Counted from the stretch's first letter, positions 1 through 13,034 are shown. The stretch: DNA of 64,000 nucleotides from Albifimbria verrucaria (GCA_020081605.1 JAHREC010000062.1:868001-932000), one strand, 5' to 3'. Program-made: numbers and translations. Notes: a model not told the origin generated them from the letters alone.

Positions 1-1341
1 ACATGTCGTTATGCGGTCCCATCTCTTTCCAAGGACCGTCTCTATGCCGCCCTGGCTACTGTCATCACTGCTCAGCCGATGCTCCGCGTTGGCCTTCTAG
101 GCCAGGACACCAGCACTACCACCTACTCTCACATTGAGCAGGTCGATCTGAACAAACAGGTCGACTTCAGAGGAGTCTTGGATGGAGTCACCACAAAGGA
201 AGAGTACGAAACCAAGCTGGCCGACATTCAGGGCTGGAGACACAGCCAGCTCTGGCCCGATGTCGAGACCCAACCGTCCTGGCAAGCCATCGTCATACAA
301 CCACCTTCTGGACTTTTCAGCACGCCTCACGTCGATATCGTCTTTGGCTTTCATCATGCCATCGCCGATGGTACCTCCGGCCGCCTCTTCCACGAGCATC
401 TCCTAGCTGCCCTGAACCAGCAATCCGATCAAACTTCCCTAAACGCTCCTCATCTGCTTTCGTTCCCCGAACCTCCTGTCTTGCCGGAAGCCCAGCAGGA
501 TATCATTGCTTATACCTTCACCACCAAGTTCACCGCAAGCGTCCTCTGGGGCGCCTTTGCCCCCTCATGGCTGCAGTTCGGAAAGCAGCCCATCTGGTAC
601 GGTCGGCCTCACGACTTTGCTCTCCCATATGTTACCCGCGTGCTGCCCGTAGATGTAGAGGGACAAGTGCTCGCTTCGCTGCTCAAGGCGTGCAAGTCGC
701 ACTCTACCTCGCTGACCGGACTTCTGCACGCCCTAGCCCTTGCGTCTCTCGCACATCGTCTTCCCCACGCGCCAGGGTTCGCATGCAGCACGCCCATCAG
801 CATGCGACCGTACGCCATTCCTTCCGCCAATCCTGCCTTCCTCGACGCTCTGCGAGTACTCATCAGCAGCACTGACCACACATTCCCTCCCGCGGTCGTT
901 GATGGCCTGCGATCCCCTGCTGGCCTCGACGATGGCATCTGGACTGCCGCGCGCTTCATCAAGGACGACCTCACCAAGCGCGCCGCCACACTACCTGCCG
1001 ACGACCCCGTTGGCCTGATGAAGCACGTATCCGACTGGTTTGGCTACTGGCGTGGTAAAGATGGCCAGCCGCGCGACCAATCGTGGGAAGTTAGCAACGT
1101 TGGCGTCCTCAAGAACCCTACAGGGCAGGACGTCACCATCACTCGCACCATGTTCAGCAATGGCGCGATGGTAGCTGGCCCCATCATTGGCATCTCAGCA
1201 GCCAGTGTTGCCGGCGGCGCTTTCACCGCCACGGTGTCGTGGCAGGAGGGTGCTGTTGAGGAAGATTTGGTCAAGGGATTGGCAGACGACTTGCGGACAT
1301 TCATGACACGCTTCCACACTGCCCAGAAATTCGCTGCGTAA
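1..1341 (+). CDS. AATase/condensation-type acyltransferase, 3' part (5' end outside window)
   Basis: The frame is open from base 1 and runs without interruption to the TAA at 1339-1341, so the ATG at 79 is internal and the true start lies upstream. An acyl-transfer signature HHAIADG (HHxxxDG type) lies near residue 92 counted from that ATG; in this superfamily the second His is the catalytic base and the Asp is structural. The length after that point (about 330 residues) and the late 'SNVG' stretch fit the fungal alcohol O-acetyltransferase/CoA-dependent acyltransferase fold, which moves an acyl group from CoA to an alcohol or amine. No signal peptide or membrane segment is visible in the part present. 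No introns and no frame breaks, unlike most neighbours. The substrate cannot be inferred; a trichothecene- or polyketide-type acetyltransferase is an alternative in the same superfamily. Confidence 0.75.
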   Translation, partial: TCRYAVPSLSKDRLYAALATVITAQPMLRVGLLGQDTSTTTYSHIEQVDLNKQVDFRGVLDGVTTKEEYETKLADIQGWRHSQLWPDVETQPSWQAIVIQPPSGLFSTPHVDIVFGFHHAIADGTSGRLFHEHLLAALNQQSDQTSLNAPHLLSFPEPPVLPEAQQDIIAYTFTTKFTASVLWGAFAPSWLQFGKQPIWYGRPHDFALPYVTRVLPVDVEGQVLASLLKACKSHSTSLTGLLHALALASLAHRLPHAPGFACSTPISMRPYAIPSANPAFLDALRVLISSTDHTFPPAVVDGLRSPAGLDDGIWTAARFIKDDLTKRAATLPADDPVGLMKHVSDWFGYWRGKDGQPRDQSWEVSNVGVLKNPTGQDVTITRTMFSNGAMVAGPIIGISAASVAGGAFTATVSWQEGAVEEDLVKGLADDLRTFMTRFHTAQKFAA

Positions 1342-1719
1342 ACATGCTGCATGGGTGCTGGGATACGTAGAATTTACGATATCGGTTCATAGAAACAACA
1401 GTGGCTAGACCCCTGACTGGTAATAATATGTAATAAGACTCGGTGGACGTCAGTCCGAGAATAGAATTCTGTATTCACGAGAAATTGTATCTCTCTATGC
1501 TCATTAAGTAATGTTCTAATTGCCCAATATGGATGGTCCTGGCCCAAGCAGGTCATCACTCAGCTAGTGCTCTCCAAGCACTCACAGAAGCCAGTCTATC
1601 CAAACGCCGACCATATGCAGTGGGATTGACCAATATCTCACGTCATCACCACCCCAAGAAAACTATTCGTGTGCACGCCATTGCTGTGCATGTGTCAAAC
1701 CTTTTCGTTACATCAAGAA
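1342..1719. other. convergent intergenic region
   Basis: This is the 3' flank shared by two convergent genes (the acyltransferase on + and the Csc1-like channel on -). I see no further ORF, RNA gene or repeat. Confidence 0.5.
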
Positions 1720-4700
1720 TTACCATCCTTCGCCAGGGTTTCGTCGTGCGCGGGTACCTCCTCTGAAGTAATCGTACTGCGCGGGGTCTTGAATCTCTTG
1801 CTCATCCTCACTCTGCGCAACCCCGGTGTATCCTCGAGGGCCGCTGCCCAGGCTCACAGCGGGTGGGCCAGGGCTGGGCACTGACGGGGAGAGAACCGGC
1901 GTCATACGTCCCCGCTCAACTGACATATCACGAGCAGCCCTCAATGGGGACTGATCGGTACATCAGCTGCGTTTTGGACGAGGCCGAGGCCAGATGAACT
2001 GCTGTTGTCCTGAGCATACAGAGGGCTGCGGGTGCGGCTAGTCGGGTCGAACGCAGAGCCCACGGTGGGTTGCTGAGAAAACCCGCTGGCGGGCGGCGCC
2101 ATTGGGGGTCGGAACGGTTGATATGCCGTCTCGGACTGGGTAAATTGACGCCTGCTGCTGCCAGGGCCGAAAGGTGTGGACCGACCAGAAAGCGGCGTTC
2201 CGGGCCTAGATCCGCTGCCATATTCACCTTTGTCTGCCACCGTCGACGGTGTATTGGGCCGCATGATCTCACCAGGTCGACCGAAGATCTCGCCTGCGCC
2301 GTGGTCTTCCGCGAATTCGGCTCGGTTCTTGTAATACTCAAAGTCCAAGTGGGATTCAGAGACGTACTCGAAACCAGGCAATGCATTTGCTGACTTGCCA
2401 GGCTTACCACCTTGCATGGGATCCAGAGCATACATGTCCGAGTAGCCGCTAACGCTCATAAGGTCGTTGCCACCAGCCTCGCGGCCGTCTGTTAGCCGTC
2501 CCTTGTACAGAGATGGAAGCAAATTCTGCGCCTTCTGGTGCACCATCGGAGTGATGAGAGGCTTGTAGAGAGCAGGATTTCCAAAACGGCTGGCAAGTTT
2601 TTCGCTGCGGAGCTGATTCTCCTTTGCCTGGGCGGCCTCGGGGTTCTTGCTGGTGTGGCGCGTGCTGTAGTAACGAATCTTGTCGTCAAAGGTCCTGCTG
2701 CAGTACATCTTGAAGCCAATCATCAGGAAGGGGAGAGGGCAGACGGCGTAGAACTGGATGTGAGAGGGGTGCCTTGAACCCAGATAGTGAGAAGGTAGAA
2801 GAAGTTGGACAGCACAACGGCAAAGATCATACGGTTGAAGACAACGCGCCAGAACAAGCCGCCAGACTCTGTCTTGGTGACAAAGCGGTAAAGCAGAAGA
2901 TACTTCTTCAGGTACGAATCGATACCGAAGTACATGGCCGTGGCAATGAGCACCAATGGCTGGATACCGGCGAAACACAAGGTGACCGTCGTATAGTAGA
3001 GGAAATAATTGTAGTAAGGAGCATACTCGAAAGGCGGTGGTGCTGTCAGCTCAATGAGCTCTCGGGGCGTAGGGCTCGAGAATTTCTTCAGAAAGAAGGC
3101 ATAAATGAGAGGCCAGATCTGGGACAGATCAATGGCCGCACCAAGTTGGCGCTGCAAAAGATATGTGACCCAGAAAGGACTGGTTCGGCAGAGTGCTTGG
3201 AACAGAGTAAAGGTGATGTTTCCGTCCAGAATAGCCTTCCAAGCATCCTCGCCCTTGTTCGTCTTGATGATAACACCGGAAACGAAACCCCAGATGACAC
3301 CGAAAAGCGAAAAGACCATCAAGTTGTTGAAGACAAAGAAAGCGTACAGCTTGCCAAGGACATGCCTCTCTCGTCCCGTCTTAGTTTGGTCACCAGCCTT
3401 AATGGCCAGGCGACGGAAGATGATGGGAAGAAGCAGGTAGAAGAGCGAAGTGAGCGCGGGGGCAGCAATACCCTGAACAAAACCCCAGAATTTGGGACTT
3501 GCCTCCATCTCATCTCGGAACCCTTTCCAGACCTTTGCCAAATTACTCATGTTGACCAAGAAGATGGCGATCATGGCGTTGGGGGCGATCCAGAAGAATG
3601 TGAGCAAGATAATCCAGAGCGTGTTAATCCATCTCCTGCGGCTGCGGCCAGCCGAGGTCAGAGACATGTTATTCCAGATGATGTCGTTGGGTCGCGGTGC
3701 GAGCGTGATGGTGGCGCCGTGGGGCTTCTTCTTGCGACAGGTGTGCGCAATGCTGTGAGCCTCGGTGATGTCAGAGTAACTGGCGAATCCGTACGGCATC
3801 GTGCCTCGCTTGTCTACACTCGCGCGGACTTCCTTGATTCGCACCTCGAGATCGCGAATGCGCTGGGTGTAGTACTCGATGGCATCCAACTTCTGGCCTC
3901 TAGGATACGTCTTGAACGAGGGATCTTTCTTGGAGGGCTTGCAGGTAGGGCGCGATGGAGGGAGCTGCTGAGGGTTCTTGAGGTACTTGGCGAGGACCTT
4001 CTCGAGCTTGCGGACCGCGTGGTCATGCTCGGTAATGAGATCAGGAAGATCCTTGACGTTTCGTGCGACGGCAGTACGAGCAAAGGACGAGTTCGGAGCG
4101 ACGCCATCAATGATGCGAGCAATGCCCTCGTCGGAGCAGCCTTGCTTGGGAGGTCAAATAACTTTACAGGTCAGCGTAATCAGGCCAATCGGTTTGAAGA
4201 TCTTACGAGCAGCGTTCGCGAGTGCAAGCTGTTTTGGAAGTCCTCGCTCTCGAAGTACTTTCTTCGCAACTGCAGGACCTTGCGGTAGTTCCACCACAGA
4301 AAAGCGGCAATGATAATCTCAGATAGCCAGGCGACAGCTACATGAGCCCACATGAACTGCTTGTTGGAAACACTGAGGGGCGTGATGAGGAGAATCCACT
4401 TATTGTCATCGCCTACGACCTTGTCGACCTCCGTGCCGTACATGTGAACGGGAATAAGAATGCCGAGACCAAGCACGGCCAGCACTAGGAAGATGTTGCG
4501 GCACATGCGAACGAAGCGGAGAAAGATGGTGGCATCCATGCCGATCTGGTGCATGAGCACCTCCTCGCGCGTGTTAAGGAGAGGAGTGATCCATGACCAC
4601 GGCTGCTTGCCCAGAGGCGGCGGCGCGTGCTTCTCGTCTGCATGCTTGAGCTTAGGGGCATAGACGGCCTGGTTGTAGGGGCGGAGGAAGGAAAAGGCGA

Positions 4701-4945
4701 TGGCGATGAAGGCAGTGAAACCTAGCGACGTAGCTAAGGCCGAGTAGATGGATGCTTCGGCAAGCTGTCGAGTTCCCAGTAAGTAAAAACGAGCCTTACA
4801 AGTTGTCCGCCGTGCAATTGGATCATGAAATGAAGCTTACAATTCCGGCGAAAGGGTCTGCTAGTAGCTCAAGCAGCTGCTTTGCAGGGTCCTCCTTTGG
4901 GGCTTGCCGAGAAAAGACCTGAGAGGCCATGCCAAGATTGGTCAT
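1720..4945 (-). CDS. Csc1/OSCA-like (DUF221, RSN1-PHM7 family) membrane channel, with frame breaks
   Basis: Multi-pass protein of about 1030 residues, the usual size of fungal Csc1/RSN1-like proteins, which are osmo/mechanosensitive cation channels or lipid scramblases of the plasma membrane or ER. Exon 1 is 4841-4945 (35 codons from ATG 4945), the intron 4765-4840 is canonical, exon 2 is 4207-4764, a second intron starts at 4206 (GTAAGA; acceptor 4162 or 4145), and exon 3 runs to 1720. Order: N-terminal membrane segments; cytosolic loop near 3800-4260; a seven-helix core about 2720-3660 with WxxLLTFFWIAPNA-like helices; then a polar tail ending NPGEGW. Three breaks are each cured by one extra C in the coding strand: at 4148-4150 (unless acceptor 4145 is used), 2766-2769 and 1946-1949. 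The conserved text continues across each, so the gene is probably intact in the organism. Confidence 0.85.
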
Positions 4946-7900
4946 GGTGAAGGAAGAGAGGGCCTCGCCTAGGGCGAAGGGCGATGTAGCGACTCCCAGC
5001 AGAGGCCGAAATCAGCGATATATCGAGAATCCGTCTGCCTTTGCCTCGGGGGTCGATAAGGTTCAGGTCCCTGAATGTGGCTTCGACGGGTAGCTAACGA
5101 GTCCAACTAAAAACGGAGCTTATTGGAGAGTTGCGCCCTCGATGGAATTCGACAAGGCGACGCGGTCTAGGTCGTCGAAATCGTCGTAAATAAAAAGGAA
5201 CCCGACTCAGGAGAGAGGGAGAAAAAAGTGACGTCGCAGGCTCGGGCCGAGAGAGTAAGAATATAGAGGTGGACGGAGAACGCGCGCGAGAGGAGGGCCA
5301 AACGAGGGACAGAGGAGAAAAGCGAGCGGCGGCGGACGTAGAGGATACGAGGGGAAAGGAAAGGATGTCGATGTCGAGGTTGAAGATGGTGATGTTGCTG
5401 GACAAAAAGACAAGTCAAAGGTAGTGGCTAAAAGAGGGACATGACAAGGGGACTGGAACAGACCCAGTGACGCTCTGATCACAGGCTCTGCTTTTCCCTC
5501 CGTCCAAGGTTGGATGGATGCATTGGAACGGATGGATGGATGGGACGCATGATTTTCCATGTCAAGGGTGGTGGGCAGGTCCCTAGCGTGCCTGGTTTTG
5601 CGGGTGAGGTACCTTTACCCACATGGTGGTTCATGTACCTGCTGTCCAGCTGGTACCCGAACGGGACGCTTGGCCATTACGAGCGGCCCCGGATGCCCTC
5701 CCCTAAGCAGGTACGCCAACCCACCTAAGGCACAGCATCTGTTGGGTGTCTTTGAGCGCTGCCGGTCCCCATCCCTTCAGCGCCTGGCTGACGTGCTTGA
5801 TGGAGACGGTAGAGACATGGAGCAGGTACCAACCTAAAGCGACAAGCATACTGCATGTAGGAGGTAGAGGTATGTAGGACTTTTTGGCTCGTATTCACAT
5901 AGGAACAAGCGTTTTACTTGTTTGGGCTGCTGTGCTGTACATAATTTTATTTTATCCTTCTGACAGGACGTGGCGTGAGGCACATGCTGGTAGGCTATCT
6001 ATCGGCCGACGCTCGCTCTGGCCGTCTTTACACGAGGCCTAACATGATACCTGAGGCCACCACAGCCTCCAAATGTCTCGTCCTCGACCAACCTCCCAAA
6101 CAACGGACCTCCTGCCCTTCGCCTCACTCACTCAAAGACACCAACACACAATGGCGAACAGCCACGGCGCTCGCACACAACCCCTTCCGAAAATTCAGGG
6201 TGGGCAAACAACACGACGGAGTGGGGATGTGGATAGCCACGGGTTTCACAGGCCCACGATTGGTGTGCACTCCCCGGGCCTCGACCACCCCTGTCAGGAG
6301 AGCTATTTTGAGCCAGCTTGTCCCATTCCAGGCATAGCGCGCGCTGAGGGATACGAGACTCGTGCTCTTGCGACAAGAGACGAGAGAGTTTGACGGCGGG
6401 AACTACCGGTTTACCCAAGATACGGACTGTCTTGGGTGATAGATCGGCGACCTCCCATCACTTGCTTCTCAAGACGCTGTCCGGCTCGATGAGAAACCAG
6501 TTGCGAGTTCGCTCAAGAGTCGGGTCGTGGTGAAATAATGCCGCCCGGCGCCGTTTCTTTCTAACTCGGGACGGATGAATGAGATGGGGTCATGCCATGT
6601 TCTCCTACGTGATCGAGCTATGTACCAATCTACGCCACACACACAATGCAGCAACCTGTAAGGGAGAGCATTCCTGCGCGCAAGGGGCCGCCTGTAGACA
6701 ACGCCTTTACTTTATTTCGGGCTTGGGCAATGCCTCTGCTCGCGCTTCGCTTTTAGGGCCGTAAGCTCTTGAAAAAGCATCACCGCAGGTATCCTGTTTT
6801 GCTAGGGTTCATTGGAATTGAGAATGCTGCAGTTGGCTGTCATTGCTGGGCAGTGTACCGGTACCCTACTGCATGATAAGAACCAACAGTTGTTTATGTG
6901 TCTTTCTCCCGAATCCACTTGTTGGCATCGTCGTCTCAGATTTCGCGCCTTTTAGAGGATTTTTTTTTCCTCGCCACTCAGACTTGTTTCAACCACCCGG
7001 CATGGTTCCGAGACCAAACGGACGGGGAACAGAAGACAAAGGATCCAGCACTATTGAAAGCAAGGTGACGAAAAGAACAAACACGACGAGATGGTTGGTC
7101 CATGAGATATCCTCAACTGGGACACTAAAGAAGCATCTAGACTCGGTGGTTGCGGCCCCTAACGGACACCGAACCAAAGTCTGCACCGAACGCGCGTTCC
7201 GGGAACCAACTGGGAAAAAGATTCAAGCCCCAGTCGACTGGCAGAGTGCCATTGATGCGCACTCAGGAGAAGCCAACTGCTCCTAGCAGGGCATTAACCT
7301 TGAACAAGCCTTTTCCATTAAAGCCGGGAAGCAGATGGTGAACCCTTGATTCTCGTTAGCATCGTACCCCATGTCCATAATGTCTCCATCGTGAACTCCA
7401 TCAGCTTGGCACACTTGCAGGGGTTCGGCGTACCGGTACCGTCCGTATTTCTTTCTTTCTCTTGCTGGGTATATTTTGTATTTTTTCTTACTATGTATTG
7501 TTTTATTGAATATTTTTTTGTACTACGTAGTCACCCCGTATGCCGGCAGATCATTCCCCAATCGACAACTGGACGGGGCAGGGGAGCACAGCCTCGACCA
7601 GTGTGACGTCAAGTGGATATCGCAGAAGACGTAGACACTTTCCACTGCGAAGAAGGGCGATTTGCGCCGGGCGTGTCTTTGTTTGTGAGACTGCGTGTCG
7701 CCTTGTGTTGCGTAAGTGTCAGGATCGAGGTGTAGATTCAGGCGGAGGCCTCGATGGTAGCTCAAGACCAGGAGCTCACATTGGTCGCATGTCGCCGTTG
7801 TGCGATCATCTTAGACACAGCGCCGATAACGCTCATAAAGCCCTACTGTTTTGTTTCCTGTGCCGCTGCTCGTGCTACCTGATCTGTCTGTATCGAAATG

Positions 7901-8431
7901 CTGCATGATAAACAAACACCGTGTTATTGGTAGCTGGGATCCTCGCTTCATAGCGCCATGGAATGCATTAACGACTCCACGCGACCAAGCGATTCCCTCG
8001 TCCAAGGAGCCAGTCAGGTGCTTCAGTCGGCCGGTGTGAACAAGGACAGCAAGTCTATGCACGACATTATGAAAGGTTCTGCTGCACGTGTCTGACAAGG
8101 TTGAAATTGCGGCCTAACGACTCAATTGCCGAATGGCTGTCCATAAATCACATATTCTCATATTTCCCAAGTCAACCCTGAAAAAACAGACAACTTCAAT
8201 TGCAAAAACTCCATAGCAAACATGACGAATATACATATCAAATCATCAGACGTCATATCCACGCCGTTACCCCCGCCTCACTTTTGTCATTTCGACGATA
8301 ACCACCTGTCAATGGTCCAGCACATCGATCACTATTAGCGTCAAGTCGAATGGACATGGCGATATCTCGCGCCGACACGAGTCCTTCTTGATAACGAGTA
8401 AAACAAAGTTGGATGTGGTCCTTATTCAGAC
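4946..8431. other. long intergenic region with pyrimidine-rich promoter
   Basis: About 3.5 kb without a supportable gene. On the minus strand 5090-5420 is strongly CT-rich, which fits the promoter/5' leader of the Csc1-like gene. Short GGAT repeats occur at about 5511-5545, and GGTACC-type motifs recur near 5600-5660, 6860 and 7430. The remaining short open frames show no domain, no splice logic and no codon pattern. 8100-8431 is the likely 3' UTR of the next minus-strand gene. Confidence 0.5.
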
Positions 8432-9336
8432 TTAGACCTCGACAGGTCCTTGGCTTCGCGTCTTGCGCGCCGTCTTGCCAATGGCTGGGGCAGGCTTCTT
8501 GTCCTTCTTGGCCACCTTACCGTTCGGTGAAGAATGAGGCTCACCGCCGTTCGTCTTGAGCTTCTTTTCAAGAGGCTCTTCGGCGGCGCCGTTTGTCGTT
8601 CCGCCGTTGGACTCAGCGCTATCTTCTGTGTCGACAGCGGCAGGGGCGGCAGGTGCAGCGGGCACGTCATCGAGCTTGCGCTTCTTGTCGCCAGCTGCGG
8701 TCTCCTCTGCCGCAGCAATGGCTGTCTCGTCCGCCTGGTCAGTCTCGATCTCGGTACGCAGCGCGCCAGCCGACTCGGTATCGGGCTTGCCGTTCACAGC
8801 TGCAGCAGCGGCGGCGGGCGCATCATCCGTGGCCGGCTTAGTGGCCGCATCCTCTACGGGTTCGCTGACAGCAGTAATGGGCGCAGCCTCAACGCCCGTG
8901 GTCACACTGGGTTCAGCGGGGGCTCTTCGAACGTCTTGAGCTCTGGGCGCGGGGTTCCGCCGGCAGGAGTGCCCGTGTTTACGGGAGTCTCGGGTACTGA
9001 CATGACCTCGACGGGCTTGGGGAAAGCAATCCTGGGGCCTGCGCCATCGGGAATGTCAGGCTTCTTTTCCTCATTCGCCGTTTCCTCAGGCTGAGGCGCC
9101 GCCGCGGGCTCATTGATGGTGGGCACTGAAGGGGCGCCAGCTTCGGCTTCGGGGCGCCAGGCGCGGGTTCGCCGACTGGGAGGGTGTCAGTAGCACGTAC
9201 GAAAGCGGCGCAAAGTGCGGGCACATCAATTTCACGGGATAGAGGACAGCAGAGTTGGTCGGATGGGATGCTGGGGATGCGCTGCGTCGAGAGAGGCCAT
9301 ACCTTTGTCAATTGCTGGTGCGAGTCCGTCGGCCAT
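8432..9336 (-). CDS. low-complexity Ala/Pro/Glu-rich protein with nuclear-localisation motif, with frame breaks
   Basis: ATG at 9336 (MADGLAPAIDK), exon 1 9303-9336, intron 9176-9302 (donor GTATGG, branch CTACTGAC, acceptor CCCAG), exon 2 8432-9175. Two breaks inside exon 2, at the G runs 9151-9154 and 8918-8922 of the plus strand, are each repaired by one extra C on the coding strand. The resulting protein of about 255 residues is rich in Ala, Pro, Glu and Thr and probably disordered. A basic block KKRKLDD about two thirds along and the tail KKDKKPAPAIGKTARKTRS look like nuclear-targeting sequences. No enzymatic domain is seen. Function unknown; a chromatin-associated or nuclear scaffold role is only a guess from charge pattern. 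Confidence 0.65.
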
Positions 9337-11847
9337 GTTGATGACGTAAGGGTGGTAAGCTCGGGTCGGAAGCTCAGCGCAAGCAGCTCCAGTGGCGGAG
9401 TACGGGAGGAGGGAGGGAGGATGGGGAAGGGCCGGTCGCTGGGCTTTGTATAGCTGATGGGCTGTCTCACAGGAACGAATGCAAGGGGAGAGGACGAAGA
9501 GGATGGGAGAGAGGGCGATGCAGGGCAAGATATGTTGCTGATGGGTGAGGTTGGGGACGGTGACGAGATGGGACAGGATGGGACAGGATGGGATGAGGTT
9601 CAAGGTCTGAGGTTGGATTGCGGCATTGCATTACTAACGACGGGAGCGCAGCAGAGCAGAGCAAACTGTAACGAGGTAGGTCCTTGGTTTTGGGTTCCAC
9701 CGAGGACTGGGGCTCACATCATCGGTTGTTGGAGTCTTGATGGAGGTTCCTTTTGGGCCGTGGCCACTGCAGAAAGGAACCTTCCAGGCCAGGACTAGAC
9801 GGTGGCAGGACGGGGAGCGTACCGTACGGCGCGCAGGTGGTGTACTGTGCTGCGGTGCTCCCGTGCCCGTGTGGCTTGTAAGGTTCAGCGCTCGCCCATG
9901 TCCTTGTTTCGACGGACGCGTCTGGCTAGGGATGCTGTTTGGCTGCGTGTGTGTGGTGAGGAGGAAGCGTGATGCGTCCGCAAGAGGAAGCGGTTGCTGG
10001 GACTGTGCGAACAAGGCTAGAGGCGTGCGGGGCGCACAGTGCGAGCTTGGCCTTCACCGATCCCAAAGAAGCGAATTGCGGGGAATCCCGATCCAGCCAG
10101 CAGCATCCATCCATCCCATTTCAGCCAGCCAGCGGCAAGGCCAGCCAGCCCTCCGTCATCTGTACGTCCTGCCTGCTGCACACCCGTTTCCAGCCATCAG
10201 CCTGCGAGGAAATCGATGTCTATCCGTCGGCTCGCTTAATGACAACCAGTAGGACCCTTTACACGTAACAACATTATTGTGTCTTCGCTTGAAGGTTAAA
10301 GGCCTCGACTGCATCTCCATAGGTACGTTTGTGAGACAGACACCCAAACCTCGAGGTAGGGCACGTGACGTAAACCAAAAGGTAGTTCTCGCACTATCAT
10401 TTCTCCGCCACCAGCATCGACGATGCGTCACGTGCCGGCTTCCTCTGCCTTGAGTTGAATCAATACCTGAAAGTGAGGATAGAGCAATTCGTATCTCAGG
10501 TAACTAGATGATTGCTTTAAATCTGATATATCATAGCGCCGTGGAATATTTAGCCTTGGTTTTATTGTATGATTCATACCAAATTTGAATGGTTTATGGC
10601 TTCGCTTCGGTAGATTCTCAGTCGTAATGCCAGTCTCTTTAAAAGACATCTTAACTGACTTTGTTATTGGTTTATTTCAACCGATATTGAGGTAACAAGC
10701 CCATGTTAGAAATATATCTTATGAGTATAGAACGCTTTTCTTTCATTCAAAGTCAAACTATTTTCATGATTCCTCTTTACTTTGGTCTTTTATTGCACTC
10801 AAGAGCAGTTGGCTATAGGGTAGCAAATCCTTGATTAAGCACATTGAAATCAGTCACACTACACAACCTTCAAATCTCATCTGCTTGCAAATGGAACATA
10901 AGAGAAGGATCATATATATGTGGATTGCGAATTCAGTACTTATTATGTCAAAATCGTCCCCAACTCCCGGAGAGGGTATGAATCCTCGTAAGTACGGCTG
11001 TACTAACATCTCACAACTACGGCATCGGGAGAGATTGCGTAGAAGAAGAAGCAAATGACACACGTGTTTGATGTAACACAATTCGAAGCTGGTATGTTTA
11101 TTTCGAGCTTGAAGTTTGACTTATTTCTCGCACAATTGGGTAGCCGTGCAAGCATCACTGTTTGCCTAAAATGTGGTAGCCCTCAAAGACACGACCAATA
11201 TGCGAGTACATTATAAGTCAACACTTCATTAATGAAACCATACTCACTGGAAGATATGCTGGTTGCATTTGAAAATAGACATTGGGCTTCATGACCTATT
11301 CGACCCTTGAAGGCTCATTTTGGCAATTATTGTAAATCATCAGAAGTGGTATTCAGGTGTTTTCTGCAAGACCTGTATCTCAACATGAGCTTGCTGGTCT
11401 CATAACGTGAGGCCAGACGATGTTTTGCGGCTTACACAGGCTCTTGATAATCTAGATTCCTTCATTACAGTTATACTTTATTAGGAAATAAAGCCATGTA
11501 TATACAAGCCAAATACAAGAGAGAGATAGATTTGTTCAATTTATATAACTTGAAATAGTGTAAGTCGTCAGTCCACCATTACGTCGCGATTCCAACCAAC
11601 GGCATACAGCCCGAGATATTCTTTACCTTCTTCAAAATTCTCCATCATCTTCCCTCTTCTTCCTTGAAAACCACGGGCCTTCATTGCTATGGAGATCAAA
11701 CACCATTAGTCCCGGCTTGTGCATCGTCAAGTCAACTATCTTATTGAGCTTCACAAATCTGTTGTCTATTGAGGATGACGCATTAGCACTCATGCCATTG
11801 AAGTGTGCGGATCATGACTTGTATCTCGAAATGTTAGCTCGATGGGG
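9337..11847. other. intergenic region containing a composition boundary
   Basis: 9337-10430 is GC-rich with simple repeats (GGGACAGGAT units at about 9565-9595, CCAGC units at 10090-10150). From about 10430 onward the sequence becomes clearly AT-rich and stays so for most of the next 40 kb. No gene with coherent splice sites was found in 10430-11847. Confidence 0.5.
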
Positions 11848-13034
11848 TTACTCACGAGTCAAATCATGTTCTATGTCAGACATTTCCCCGAGTGCATCCC
11901 CGTCTAGCACCCACGCCCCAACTACATCAAGCAGCTCGGTCTCCAGCTTCTGATATTCTTCTTCATCAATCTTGTCTCCCCGGATAGGAGCGTTCATATG
12001 TCGCATATAATGTTTCCAATACGTATTCTGAGCACGAATATATTCCACATACGCTGCTCGGTTGCCGTCGTCCTCGCAGCCTGAATCAGGCCATAGATAA
12101 AGCAGGTAGTGTGTCTTGATCGGAACAGGCCGAGACTGCCCACAGAATTCGGCCATAAACTTATGCCAATTATACATATTGCGTCTTAGAGTCATGTCCG
12201 CATATACGAACTTCAAGTCGGTATCAATTGGACGAGGGTCGTGATCAAGCAACTGGAAGTTGGGGAACTGCGTCATCTTGGCCTTTGCCATGATGGGAAA
12301 TGAGCGGTTACGGTGGAATGGACCACCTACAATTTGACACATATTGCGAGCATACTGGTATATTGTGGCGCATGCGTAGAAATTCTTCAAATTTGTCGTG
12401 AGGAGCTTGGTGATCGCCTGTCTTGCAGAAGGGTGTAATTGTGAAGAATCAAAATTGGCCAAGTTGTCAAGGTCTCTAGCATTTTTGCCTAGGATGAGGT
12501 TACTGACACCTACTCCTGGGAGTCGCTTGCTACGCAATCGTGCAGAAAAGCTATGACAGCATCTATTGAAGTTCCATCACCCGCATATACCTCAAGGGTA
12601 TCCATGTCTGGTTGTAGGTGAAGAAGCGAGGGTGCACCATGCTGCATAACAATTGAAGTCCGATAGAAACTCCGAAACGCCTGGCAGCTCTCCTTATTGA
12701 CATAGAGCAAGCTTCGTGACCATTGCCGAAACGGGAGAGTGTGAACGCGGTAGTCGTAGCTGCTAATGATATTTCCTAGATGATTTGTTATGGTGTAAGG
12801 CTCAGAATCGACTTTTGTTGCACCTAGCAGATCTATCATTCCCTGATGCTTGTGTTCTGACAATGCGATACAGACAGTGATCTGGCGATTCCGTGGAAAG
12901 CAGTGGTTCCAGACTTGCAATCGGATTTCAATCGGAAATAAAGGAAATTGGTGAAATTTCACCGACTCCGTTTTGGTGACATTGTCAAGAAACTCATCAT
13001 TGTACAGTTTGATCTGGGTATCAGTCAAACTCAT
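11848..13034 (-). CDS. 2EXR domain protein, one frame break
   Basis: Starts at ATG 13034. After about 25 residues comes FHQFPLFPIEIRLQVWNHC, the hallmark opening of the fungal 2EXR domain (PF20150), followed by RxxQITVCI and a typical 'SLLYVNKESCQAFRSFY' segment. The first frame stops at 12510, while conserved-looking sequence continues in another frame to 11848. One extra C in the run 12518-12520 (plus-strand GGG) joins them as SDSPGVGVSN, giving about 395 residues. 2EXR proteins are abundant in plant-associated and other Pezizomycotina and have no established biochemical role. No signal peptide or membrane helix. The start is chosen because the 2EXR motif follows it directly. Confidence 0.75.

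Noticed and set aside
4145..4206. Alternative acceptor at 4145 that would avoid one frame break in the Csc1-like gene
   Set aside because: It is possible and keeps frame, but would delete the DLPK-like residues expected in the family; I prefer acceptor 4162 plus one missing C, without certainty.
2774..4288. 504-codon open frame on the plus strand
   Set aside because: It lies exactly antisense to the conserved Csc1-like gene; it is an antisense shadow of the coding frame, with low-complexity charged sequence and no domain.
8534..9094. 186-codon plus-strand open frame rich in Ser/Ala/Gly
   Set aside because: It mirrors the Ala/Pro-rich minus-strand gene, which has a start, an intron and a natural C-terminus.
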